The translations under genes and the position numbers were made by a program. Positions 1-9,689 of a stretch of 40,166 nt of DNA are shown piece after piece (positions within the stretch are counted from its first letter, which is position 1; every line of letters starts with the position of its first letter). The DNA is from Welwitschia mirabilis. Its lineage: Eukaryota; Gnetophyta; Gnetopsida; Welwitschiales. The notes beneath the pieces were generated by a model. It saw nothing but the letters and a program-made list of their open reading frames with translations. It made no database searches and had not been told where the DNA came from. The DNA is taken from positions 76,353,290 to 76,393,455 of the forward strand of contig JBOZIK010000001.1 of NCBI GenBank assembly GCA_051453625.1, written 5' to 3'.

Positions 1-1299
1 TTGCTAATAAATTTATTTATACAAAGAAAAACTAAAAGTATTCAAAGTAACAAAACTAACAAAAAGAATAAAATACTACATAGATGCACATAGGATTTTA
101 TAGTGGTTCGAGAAACCCCCTACTCCACTCTTTATGATCATCTTATTCCCAAGCTTGATCTATATCTTTATTAAATCTTTTAGATATTGTAGATTCATCT
201 GTAATCTTTACACATGGACTTTTTTAGGCTAAGTCTCAACCTTTCTAATGAACTTTTATAAGCATCTCAAACTTTATAGGATGTAATATTAATGGAAAGA
301 ATGCCTTGATGCATAAATATTACTTGTTCTTTGATATAATGATTTTAATAGAGCTCTTCTCTTGTAAATAATACCATAATTAAGTGCAAGATCTAACATT
401 AAATGTATAGATATAACAAATGATGAAACTTCCTTAGTCATGAGTACAAATGACAAGATGCAATAGTGAATATTATAAGATTTTTTTTGCAAGAGTGAAA
501 ATGATCCTTTAGTTATATCTCTCTTGGCCATTTATATTGCTTTTAGGATTTTTTATCATTGAAAATGTGCTTCCAACAACTTTAAATAGCTAGAAAATGG
601 ATATCTAAATAGATACATCACAGATAGAAAATTTTAGTTCCTTCCTAGTTAGTCGACCCCTCAAAAGTCTAGTTAACTTCATCTAGTGCTGTGACTTACA
701 CAGGTCATCCAAGTGAAATTTTCAATTTTTCCATTTTCTCATGACTCCTTGTCTAGTTGACCCCTTAGGGTCTGCTCGACCTCCATCTAGTCTCCTACAA
801 TTCTGTTCAGTTACCCACTAATCTTGATAAAAGATCACTTCAAATTCCTGCATCAGGTCTATTCAACCTCTTTACATGATTGGTCGATCCCATAACGATC
901 AGCTTAGGGATATCAACTACATATTTCTCAAGTCTTATGGACCCCATCAAAGATCTAGTCAATCCCTTGACAATCAATCTAGGATTATTATTCTTAGGTT
1001 CATAGAACTAGTCGACTCCATCATTGGTCTAGTCAACGCCTTGTCATTCGCAGGATCTTGAGACCATAGATTTGGTTGACTCTATTATAAACCCAGTCAA
1101 TCCCTCTAAATTCAGTTTAATTCTAAGGATATGATCCAATTGTGATCGACCTCTTAAAAGTTTGGTTAACTCCTTAAGAGGGTAAATAAACTTGACAGGC
1201 TTCAGTGATAAGATTTTGATATTTATAGCTTCAGCATCTAATGTGTAAGTTGTTAACATGTTCTGCATAAGATACACAAAATTTACTACATAGAAAACA
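1..1299 (+). repeat. LTR-like dispersed repeat, copy 1 (left end outside window)
   Basis: This stretch is a diverged direct copy of 3202-4550. Shared blocks occur in the same order: a segment ending in a glycine/proline-free 'tggttcgagaaacccc'-like block near 104-119, 'caagcttgat' near 152, 'agtctcaacctt' near 232, and an end of the form 'ctacatagaaaaca'. The middle (about 650-1190) is packed with variants of a short motif resembling 'tagtcgaccccttag', recurring every few tens of bases. The CA dinucleotide at 1298-1299 matches the CA end of copy 2. No protein coding is seen; small open frames here are chance. It is most likely an LTR or solo LTR, with its start lying before base 1. Confidence 0.65.
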
Positions 1300-1499
1300 T
1301 TAGTTTAATATCAATTAACAAATCATAATCTAACAAACCTGAATGTCATATTCTCATTAAAGACTATGAGATAAGACTAAGATTGCATTTCATAAGTAAA
1401 TGGGAATCCAAATTAAAGAATAATGTAGAAAATAAAGGATGCAATGCAACTACAAAAATGTGACTAACTAAATGCCATGAAAAATAAAAATAAACTACT

Positions 1500-2150
1500 T
1501 TATTTTATCCTTGACAAAGGCTGCCCTTCATGATTTATATCACCAATGAAACTATCACTAGGTCAAGGATAACATAAACCATAAGGATCATCTAACACAC
1601 TAATATATAAACATGAAAAAAGCATTTATTTAAAGAAGTAACAACTTCTAGGTTACAAAACAATAAGGCCTTAATGGAGGATACACAACCCTTCACCAAA
1701 GGAATGTCTTTTTGCAACTCTTAAGATGGATATCCTATCCTTCAATCTCTTATCATGAGAATTTCTAGTGTAACAAAGATAAATAGAAGAGTCGAAGGGG
1801 GAATTATTTATAGGAAAAACATAGTAGAAAATTACAAATAAAAGGCACTTTAAAAATGAACTCTTTTATAGATAAGAAATAGATAAAATGGTCGAAGGTT
1901 AACTATTAGAGTTAATTATAATATTAGTGTCATCTTGACTATCATCCGGATGATGATGGAGATGATAGCTAATTATAAAAGATGACTTAGCATAATGTTT
2001 TAGCAATGATCTAGTAGTCCATGTCAGCATCTAATGGTCTCATCATCCTGCTTATCATGGGGATGATAGAGGGGATGACCATCTTATTTATTTATTTCAA
2101 TGATAAAAAGATAGCCTTTTTTTCAATAATCTTCCTTTATAGCCATAAGT
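1500..2150 (-). mobile_element. Possible LTR or 3' region of the minus-strand gypsy relic
   Basis: Read on the minus strand, this stretch follows the gypsy protease directly. It contains a TATA-like box (TATAAATA, complement of 1805-1812) followed by a C/T-rich tract, then an A/T-rich tail with AATAAA-like words, an order typical of an LTR promoter/terminator region. It also holds several ATCATC/GATGAT words, including a 14-bp perfect palindrome 'atcatccggatgat' near 1940. No matching second LTR was found upstream of the gag (above 5720), so this is a positional inference. No reverse transcriptase or integrase coding was recognised between the protease and here, suggesting a deletion of most of pol. 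Confidence 0.35.
1505..1572. repeat. Perfect 11-bp inverted repeat with 46-bp loop
   Basis: The arm 'ttatccttgac' at 1505-1515 is matched exactly by its reverse complement 'gtcaaggataa' at 1562-1572. It lies within the putative minus-strand gypsy LTR/untranslated region. Its role is unknown; it could form a hairpin in RNA or mark the end of a small element. Confidence 0.5.
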
Positions 2151-2379
2151 ATTAGAATGTGCCTTGAATGCTTTAAATATTACTAAGAATTGCACATTTC
2201 TAGGATCTTCTATTGATTCTCCAAAATTCTTAGAATTTCATCTAAACCTATGCAAATTTCATACAAAGAAACTCAGAAAACCCCATTAAATAACCACAAA
2301 TTGGTAGTAGAATAATGATCTAGATGATGATTTCACATTTTCCATGGTATAATTCCATTTTAATGGAGATAAAATGTTT

Positions 2380-2756
2380 GACCTTATAAATTTTAGCTGT
2401 TTATGGGATAGAGATATGATTAACCTCATGTCCATTATCCAAGCATGCTCCAATAATAATTTGAATGGTAATGCATTATTTCTTATGTAAAATTTAGTAT
2501 CCTTAACCTTTTAAGCTACTTAAACAAGTAAATTAAGTGTCCCTATTGATTTGTCCTTATGATTATTGAAGTCTTTGATCATCATACATTTCTTTTCATT
2601 TAAGAGATAACCCATTTTAATCTTCTTAAGGCATGAGAAATCTATCACATTTAATTTGGATTCATAATAAATGAATGCTCTACTTACTTTGGTAGGACTG
2701 ATATTTATAGATATGTAAGGTGACTCTATCATAATTGTCCTCTTTAGGGTCATCAA
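2380..2756 (-). pseudogene. Ty3/gypsy retropepsin-like protease fragment
   Basis: The minus-strand reading gives a segment like the aspartic protease of plant gypsy elements: 'SKLNVIDFSCLKKIKM' corresponds to the region after the DSGSS active site (SSLNV..LSxLKK), followed by 'IKDFNNHKDKSIGTLNLLV' (family: I+GF....x+GT..L.V). After two stops comes 'ALPFKLLLEHAWIMDM', where the family has a 'YNLLLGRPWIH' pattern. The catalytic Asp-Ser-Gly is not preserved (Y-E-S is read at its place). The element runs on the minus strand, with its gag at 4640-5720 upstream, but a 1.35-kb LTR-like repeat lies between the two. Stops and lost motif residues make it a non-functional relic. Family assignment is from recognisable motifs, not a database search. 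Confidence 0.7.
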
Positions 2757-3201
2757 AATATCATGATGTGAGAATTGGATTATGTCCTCATCCTTTTTAC
2801 TCTTTTAAATGTGCACCTACTTTAAGGTAGCTTCCTCCTTAGGTGGTTGATTGTGATTACTTCTAGCTCAAATACACCTCACATATCATTTTAAATATGT
2901 GTTCATAAGGCCTAGACTCTTGATTAATAAGATTAGATAATGATATTCCTTCTTTACTTTATAATCAAGTAGCTATATTGGTGCATATAATTGAGGGATA
3001 AAACAAGTTCAATAATATTCCATTCAAATCAGTACTCTAATATTTGTTTGTTCTCTTGAATAATGCATTCTAATGACTTTTTTAAGATGACCTTAAAACA
3101 CTAATATTATAAAGAAATCATTATAATTTTGAAACATTGCATTATGTGGTGGTTGAAATGTAGAGGATTGAGAAGGAAAGGAATTTTTTTAGATCTCAAG
3201 T

Positions 3202-4550
3202 TGTTAGTATAGGATCGATAACCCTAGGGGAGGGGAGGGGGGTAAATAGGATTTTAAAAATTTATTCAAATAATTTTATAATATTAACTTTACTTGAAAT
3301 CAATCACTAAAAATTTGTGCAAGAAAAACTAAAACTAATCTAGAAAAATAAAAAATAGAAATTACATAAATACTAATTAGTAGCACACAAGATTTATAGA
3401 GGTTTGGGAAAAACCACCTACTTTATTATTATTGATTAGATTCTATCCAAGCTTGATTCAGATCTCTGTTAATCTCTTCTAGGTATTCTAAATTCACATG
3501 TAACATTTACAAATGGATTTTTTTTTAAGGATTAGTCTCAACCTTTTGCAAGAAAGAAAAAGGATGATGATGGTGTGCTGAAATGCATACGTATCACTTG
3601 ATCTTTTAAATCAATATAGTATTGATGCACTTCTTCAGAAGATGGTACAATCTTAAAATGAAGAGTACTACTGACTTAACCATGTATGCAAAGATACAAA
3701 TAATTATTAACTTATCTTTCTCTAGATATGAGATTCTAATAAGTATAATGAATGATTTCAAAAAGATTCAAAAATGTGGTATAGTAATTTTAAACCTGGC
3801 AATTTATAATGAAATACTTTTAGGTTTTTTACAAGTAAAAAGATCTTTCAAAAGCCATAAAATGAACATATAATAACTACAAAAATTCATTTTTCATTAT
3901 CCTCAGTTGATCATTCAAAACTTTACTGGATCCCATCTGGTGCTATAACTTAAATTAATTACCCTTATGATCTTCTAGTTAATCCCTGTTTCTTATGGCT
4001 TCATGTTTGGTTGACCCCTTAGCATCTAATTGATTACTTATCTGGTCATCCACATACCTTATCCAGTTGCCTTCTTGATCAAGGAAAAATCCAACCTAGG
4101 TTTTTTCTCCAAGTTTGATCAACCTCATAAAGATTTGGTCAACCCCTTACTGATAAAAGGCTGAATGCAACTCTAAGTCCAGTCAACTCCTTAGGAATTT
4201 GGTTAACCCCTTGACAATCAGCTAGAAGGTATCAAATGCATAGTTCTATAGTCTAATTGACTCCTTAAGTATTTATTCGATTCCTTAATAATTAACTAAT
4301 AAGTACTGATGCTCAGGTTCATAGGTCCAGTTAATCCCTCAAATGTTCAGTTAACCTCTCTGAATTAAATTCATTTTTGTGTGATCATTTCAAGTGTGGA
4401 TGACCCCTTAGAAGTCTAGTCAACCTCTCAAGAGTGTATTAAAACTTAATAAGTTTTAGGATTAAATGTAATAAAATTACTTTAGCTTCTAACCTATAAT
4501 GATCAATATTTTCTGCACAAGATTCAACAAGTTTTACTACATAAAATACA
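3202..4550 (+). repeat. LTR-like dispersed repeat, copy 2 (1349 bp, TG...CA)
   Basis: The repeat begins with TG in 'tgttagtataggatcgata' at 3202, followed by a G-rich tract ('aggggaggggagggggg' near 3226-3242) of the kind often seen at the start of plant LTRs, and ends in 'ctacataaaataca' at 4550. It matches 1-1299 in the same orientation and block order. The centre (about 3900-4440) is a degenerate array of short motifs such as 'ttggttgaccccttag' and 'agtcaactcctta'. No target duplication is seen (caagt before, ttatt after). It separates gag from protease of the minus-strand gypsy relic, so it is either a later solo-LTR insertion or one of a pair with copy 1. Confidence 0.65.
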
Positions 4551-4639
4551 TTATTTTTGATGATGTTCTGGATAATATGACTTAGGCTAAAATGGTTTTA
4601 GATATGATTTCCTTAGAATTAGTGGTAGTGATAATACTT

Positions 4640-5720
4640 TAACTCATCATGCCATTTTAGTTTGGATGCATTAGATCCCTTTATTTGATTAAAAGTAATT
4701 GAATTATCCCTTTTTTGAATAATATTAAAAGTATTTGTTCCATCAAGATATTTAGTTTCATAAAACTCCTTCTAGATTGAGGATTAAAGTTTGACTATCA
4801 TGTTTATTTTGACCTTGACTTTAAGGTACATATGCCTACTATTGAGGTCATGGTGGCAGTGGATTTTGTGCTTGTCATCATAGAGGGTAATATGATTGAT
4901 AATAAGCCAAGCAAGAAGCAAAATATTACAAAGAAAAAGGGACTTGAGGTACCATTGGCATTGTCATTAGATTACTTGGAATGGGTAAACTAATTAAGTT
5001 AATTAATTAATAATAGCAACATTCTCTGGATTATTGCCTCTAGTATTACTATTATTCTTTTTGGATAATTTGCTTTAGGAGGTATTGTTGTATTTTATGG
5101 TTCTTTTCTATTCTCCTACAACTTCTATCCTCTTGGCTAAGGTAATAGCTTGCTTAAAGTTCTCAAAGCATTACACTATTAGATATTTAAATACATATGG
5201 TATAGAGGACTTGGTAAAGAAGTACACTATGTTTAAGTTCATAATGGAAGTCTCTAACTATAGTGTGCATAATTTTCATCGATGCACCTACTCCTACAGA
5301 GTATCATTGGATCATTATCACATGGTGGTGAGAGTATCTAAGGTTATGCTATTTGAGATGTTAATTGAATAATTATTTGGACAAACATTTCAAAAAGTTA
5401 TTTCAAACTTGTGATAGAATGAGTACATATACAGTGATACTACTCAAGAGCTTATCTCTCCAGAGAGTAACAGAATATATGACATGTAGTGTTATAGTCG
5501 ACATTATACATATGACATGTGTGTTTAAATTTTCTAACATGCATGACAGGCTCTTCTATGTGAGTGAACTTTCCAAATCTAGCATTTCATTTAATATAAG
5601 GATTTTATGAGGGAACAAAGGGGTGAATGGGGAAATCATCAAACTAAAATTCTAAATATCTTTCTTATTCTAGAGACCTTATTTTAGGTCATTAATATCT
5701 TTCTAGATAATGGTCAAATT
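4640..5720 (-). pseudogene. Ty3/gypsy gag relic
   Basis: The minus strand reads as a decayed plant gypsy Gag. In order: a segment with 'SPFTPLFPHKIL' near 5640-5600 (family: SPFT.EI), a central part with scattered aromatic and leucine residues, then near 5290-5270 a stop-broken 'VHR' motif equivalent to the EYVxRWR block of retrotrans-gag domains, and 'AITLAKRIEVVGE' near 5148-5110, equivalent to the conserved 'xLxxIGERIExG' helix. A possible zinc-knuckle remnant follows near 4870-4800. Several stops sit where the family has Gln or Trp. Gag would form the virus-like particle of the element. The plus-strand open frames at 5085-5610 are antisense shadows of this relic. Confidence 0.65.
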
Positions 5721-7019
5721 GGGTTGGTTGTGATCTCTATTTTTAGTTTGCCTATTTTTGGGTGATTCTTCTCCATTATAGAGTATTTGAATAGGCTATC
5801 ATTGTCAACCTACTTCTTTATATCTTGTGCTTGTTGTTTCAATGGGATTTCTAGATTTCTTCATGACCCCTTTCATTAATAATATCTTCATCATTACTTC
5901 TTTTAAGAAGGAGTTCATTCTCATGAATTTCATTCTTTTCTTAACTAGTCAATCCTAAATTTTTGAATTTCATAACATAGATGCACTTACTAAAGTGGAT
6001 AAGGTATTAGTTTCAATAGGTTTTGTTATTCATGATAGTGTAAAGCTCATCCATTGAGAGGGTATAGAGAACTTATTAGATGAGAAGTTTGTATACCTCC
6101 TCAAAAATGTAGGCATTTTTACCTCTTCTTGATACCACCATAGTGGCTATTTTAAATTTCAAGCAAGATGGTATGAAATGTAAATGGGAAAGGTAAAATA
6201 AGTAGTTAAAAAACCCATAGAAGGACCCTCCTTTTAGTGTCAAACTATTTACTAAATTTTTTTCAAATGAAGTATTAATTCAAATGGTTATCCATTATGG
6301 GTGATTAGGCTTAGTTGGACATCATTTTAATAGTTTGATTTGAATGAATTCAACTGAGTTTGATAATTTTTTGATGACTGAGTTTCATAGTTTACCTAAT
6401 TTTGACAGTTGAACTGAGTTTGATGATTTGAATGGGATTAACACCAAATTATTTATGAGAATTTTTTCCCCTAAATGAGGGAGTAGTATTATTTTTTCTA
6501 ATAATTTCTAGATTTAGTTTTTCTTAGGATATTAAAATCATTTAAAATTTTTGAGTCGTCATGATTCAAGATGATTTTAGAATGTATGCAATTAAACCAA
6601 AATGTATAATGAACTAGTATCTTATATAAATGTATGTGTATTGATTTCAGCAATAAATAGTTTTCTTTTATCAATTTTTTAAATTTAAATAAAAACTTAT
6701 AGATGCATCAAGTCTAGCCCTTTAGACAAAAAAAGAGGAATATGATATTGTACATTACCATGAAGCATGTTACCCATTTATTTTTATTTAAATAATTAAC
6801 TTTAATGTAACTGATCTTGAAAATAAAATTACTAGAATCTTGAGTAGTAGTCTTGAATCTATCTCAAAGCAGGGCTTAAAATTAAAGGGTTGGGCAGATT
6901 TTTCAATGCTAAGTACTTTTAAAGGATGACACCCAATAATAACATGTCAAAATAATTAGCTTGTTTCAGCTTGAAATCTATACTACAATAGCTATGCTTT
7001 ACCTTTTCTTTTAAATAAC
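5721..7019. other. AT-rich stretch without recognised gene
   Basis: This lies upstream of the gypsy gag on the minus strand and may contain its leader, but no second LTR could be matched. A short direct repeat, 'aactgagtttgat', occurs near 6352 and 6412 with intervening 'gactgagttt' variants, so 6350-6430 is a small degenerate tandem cluster. Nothing else was recognised. Confidence 0.4.
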
Positions 7020-7110
7020 GTCTTTTATCTTTTCAATATTGTAGTCTAGAAATCCAATTCTAGTCATCATATACAAAATGTTAACTTTCTTAATTCTTGT
7101 TCAAATAGAA
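7020..7110 (-). pseudogene. RH10-like DEAD-box helicase, downstream fragment
   Basis: On the minus strand the sequence reads 'ELDF', then a stop, then after single-base shifts 'LQ' and 'IEKIK'. This matches the segment after motif VI in RH10/DDX47-type helicases, where the family has the pattern E-L-E-W-Y-x-Q-I-E-K-L. It continues, after a 1.4-kb GC-richer insert, the helicase fragment at 8528-8781 on the same strand. The alignment needs two one-base insertions, so the call is moderate. If correct, it marks the left border of the insert near 7080-7110. Confidence 0.45.
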
Positions 7111-8527
7111 TCTCTTATCCTTCATTCCATTCTAAAGCTACGAATTAGGACTAAGAATTTAGGCCATTCGTGTCCTCACAATAGAACCTCATCTAAATGT
7201 CTGAAGTTATTTCCTTCTTCGCTCTACAACCCCTTCCCTTTACTTTCTCATGACCTTACTGCTATTCTTTGAGGCATCCTATCTTTGGTGCTCTGTTAAA
7301 TTTTGCTATAAGCTTTGGCAATCGTCCTTTTCCTGCACTACAACCCATTTTGGTTCTTTCTAGTAATGTTTCTTTAGTCTTGCATTCCACTATTAGGCAT
7401 TGTGTTGAGATGCTATCCACTTTTTTGGTTGCTGGTTTCTGCACTTGGCATGTGGATCAAGGAGGAGATTGTTGGATATGTATTCCCTATGCTTAACTCG
7501 ACAAATGATTCATTATAAAGGGTTCCAGTTTTTACCTAATTCATGGGTTTTGATGTGATGTTAATGGCCCTAACAGGTATCACTCTTCTATCCACACCGA
7601 CACCTATTGCTATCAGCATTCTGTGATGTTGTATTTATCAGCACTGCTATGCCACCCTCTAGTCTACTGGTCTTCTCTTTTGGCCATTGAACACTACACT
7701 AAATTCTTCTAGCACCCTGCTCGTTATATTTTCCTTATTAAACACCCTCCAACTATTCGCTGTTGCAGTGTGCCCTTTCTGAACTATTCTCACTAGTGTA
7801 CAAGGCTTGCCCTGTCCTCTCTTGTGTGTCCTTCTTATTTGCTGCATGCTAGTTGCAAGGCCTGACTTCCTCTACCTGTGCTATGTTTCCTTCTTCTTCT
7901 TTGACGCTTTCTCGCTGCGTTGACTGCCAGCCTCCTGTAATGCTGGCTGCATCTATGCCTGGTGTGCATTAGTCTCTACTTTTTAGCCACCTTTGTTATG
8001 TGACATCCTTATTGCCTTATCTGCGAGCTGAGACTTTGGTCGCTTCTTTCGTTGTTTTCCTGTTGTAATCTCCCCTCACTACTTTTCCTTTCTTCTTCTT
8101 GGTTGTCTAGATTTCTTGGTTGTCTAGCTTTGCTTTATGAGGCCTGTTCTTGCTCTCCAATGTATTAGTTGTGTGATCTCCTCCCCTCCCCCTGCTCTTT
8201 GGCGTCCTTCTCCATTTCTCTAATGCTACCTTCTTTTAGCTTTATGATTTCTTCCCCTTTACTCATGCCATCACCAGTGATCTCAGCTAGTGCCTCTTTT
8301 TTCAATGCGCCAATGTATTCCTTTTTTTGGCCATCCTCGTTGCTGCCTTCACTTTTGGTTGGCCTCTGTAAAATTGCCATGTCATTTTCTATGCTGCATA
8401 TCTTTCTCATCGCCTCGTGTGTCGTCCTTCCTGCTAACCTGTGTTACGTGCTCTGAAGCAATACCCTTTATTTCTGAAGTGCTCCTCTCTCTGTGTAAGC
8501 GCTGCTTGGCCATCACCCTAGGATGTG
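7111..8527. mobile_element. GC-richer pyrimidine-rich insert with internal LTR junction
   Basis: Composition changes abruptly here: the plus strand becomes rich in C and T with many CTTCTT and CCTT runs, unlike the AT-rich flanks. The minus strand can be read as a hydrophilic Lys/Glu/Gly-rich stretch, for example complement of 8165-8410, but with stops and frame changes and no family I recognise. A small LTR at 7470-7575 lies inside it with a polypurine tract on its left and a primer-site-like sequence on its right. The right border falls within helicase motif VI at about 8528, the left near 7080-7110. It is most likely a non-autonomous LTR element or captured sequence inserted into a helicase gene; an intron with an insertion is the alternative. 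Confidence 0.45.
7470..7575 (+). repeat. Small LTR (106 bp) of the element-A family
   Basis: It starts TGTTGGATATG, ends CCTAACA (near-inverted TGTTGG/CCAACA termini) and aligns along its length with the LTRs at 14095, 19771 and 19984, sharing 'catgggttttgatgtgatg' versus 'catggcttttggtgtgatg'. It is preceded by a polypurine tract 'aaggaggaga' (7459-7468) and followed by 'ggtatcactc', a diverged copy of the tRNA-iMet primer-binding core ggtatcagagc. A PPT on the left and a PBS on the right of one LTR is what the middle LTR of a tandem element looks like. Confidence 0.7.
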
Positions 8528-8781
8528 CTATTCTTCCCACTTCGTGGATATAATCCTTGGAATTTATAGGAATATCCTAATTGATAACAATACCAACAAA
8601 AGTTATATCTAGACCCCTGTCGGGAACATCAGTGCAAATAAGAACGCTATTCTCTTTGAATTTGAACTTGTTTAATGCTCCTATCCTCTTTGACTGACTC
8701 ATTTGTCCACTTATAGGGATTGCTTTAAATCCAAGGTCCCTAAAAATCAAGGAAATATGCCTTATTAATTCACAAGGCAGA
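8528..8781 (-). pseudogene. RH10: DEAD-box RNA helicase exon, RH10/DDX47/Rrp3-like
   Basis: The minus strand reads the C-terminal RecA-like domain of a DEAD-box helicase: '[19 protein letters not shown]', '[10 protein letters not shown]', motif V as '[13 protein letters not shown]' (family: TDVASRGLDIP), then 'VIN', a TAG stop where the family has Tyr, 'DIPINSKDYIHEVGRIAH' and a break. Motif VI (HRVGRTAR) is altered to HEVGRIAH, losing its first Arg and the final Arg, which contact ATP. The wording is characteristic of the RH10/DDX47/Rrp3 group, which acts in 18S rRNA processing in the nucleolus. Homology starts near 8781 (Cys-Glu-Leu, probably an exon border) and ends at 8528 where GC-richer DNA begins. 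It is a single broken exon, so a pseudogene. Confidence 0.85.
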
Positions 8782-9060
8782 AATAAGAAGAGAGGCAAAT
8801 CACTTTAGGAAAAATAATCGATGTCTTTTTGACTTTAGATTTCTTTTTTCTCCCTTCTGCTATTTATACGCCTATCCTTTCTCCTTGTGAGGTTAGCAGG
8901 TGAATATTATGCATGAAGGTGGACGTACTTGTCTATGCAGTCAACCTCATGTCAATGTAAATGTAAGCTCCTTTAGTGTAGTGAATAAGCACTTAAATGT
9001 TTTTGTTTTTTTTTTGTTTAACTTTACTAGCTAAGGCCCTTATATCCCTTGGCTCATGTG

Positions 9061-9065
<5 letters not shown>

Positions 9066-9105
<40 letters not shown>
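9066..9105. repeat. (TG)n microsatellite running into an assembly gap
   Basis: Twenty uninterrupted TG units end directly at a run of N. The simple repeat is the likely cause of the assembly break. Confidence 0.95.
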
Positions 9106-9415
9106 NNNNNNNNNNNNNNNNNNNNNNNNNNNNNNNNNNNNNNNNNNNNNNNNNNNNNNNNNNNNNNNNNNNNNNNNNNNNNNNNNNNNNNNNNNNNNNN
9201 NNNNNNNNNNNNNNNNNNNNNNNNNNNNNNNNNNNNNNNNNNNNNNNNNNNNNNNNNNNNNNNNNNNNNNNNNNNNNNNNNNNNNNNNNNNNNNNNNNNN
9301 NNNNNNNNNNNNNNNNNNNNNNNNNNNNNNNNNNNNNNNNNNNNNNNNNNNNNNNNNNNNNNNNNNNNNNNNNNNNNNNNNNNNNNNNNNNNNNNNNNNN
9401 NNNNNNNNNNNNNNN
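9106..9415. other. Assembly gap (N, 310)
   Basis: Undetermined bases. The left flank is a GT microsatellite; the right flank is unrelated single-copy-looking sequence. Confidence 0.99.
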
Positions 9416-9689
9416 TGGGAATCATGGAGTTTAAGAGCCATTTCATTTGTGAGGGTGTTAAATACCCATTCATACTTATGTTTCATAAGCTTTCTAAGTA
9501 CTAAACAACATTGATTATAATACATAGGTGAAACTATTAAAGGCATGACTATTATGAAAAATAAGATATAAAGAAGGGGAAAGGCAAGATGAAATGTCTT
9601 ACTTTCAAGGAAGGATATATAGAGGGATAGTAGACAAGGTATATTAAAGATTAGGGAAATTAGAGAATACATGTGTGATGGATAAAAGG

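Noticed and set aside
2520-2756. Minus-strand open frame first considered as a lone small gene
   Set aside because: Its residues and the stop-broken continuation match a gypsy protease, so it was annotated as an element relic.
5085-5610. Two overlapping plus-strand open frames of 95 and 81 codons
   Set aside because: They are antisense to the recognisable gypsy gag on the minus strand and show no family features of their own.
8169-8553. Plus-strand open frames rich in Ser, Leu, Cys and Phe
   Set aside because: They reflect the C/T-rich strand; the hydrophobic repeats come from base composition, with no signal peptide or domain pattern that would make a gene.
8997-9672. Open frames of Cys-Val or Thr-His repeats
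   Set aside because: Products of the GT microsatellite and of N bases.
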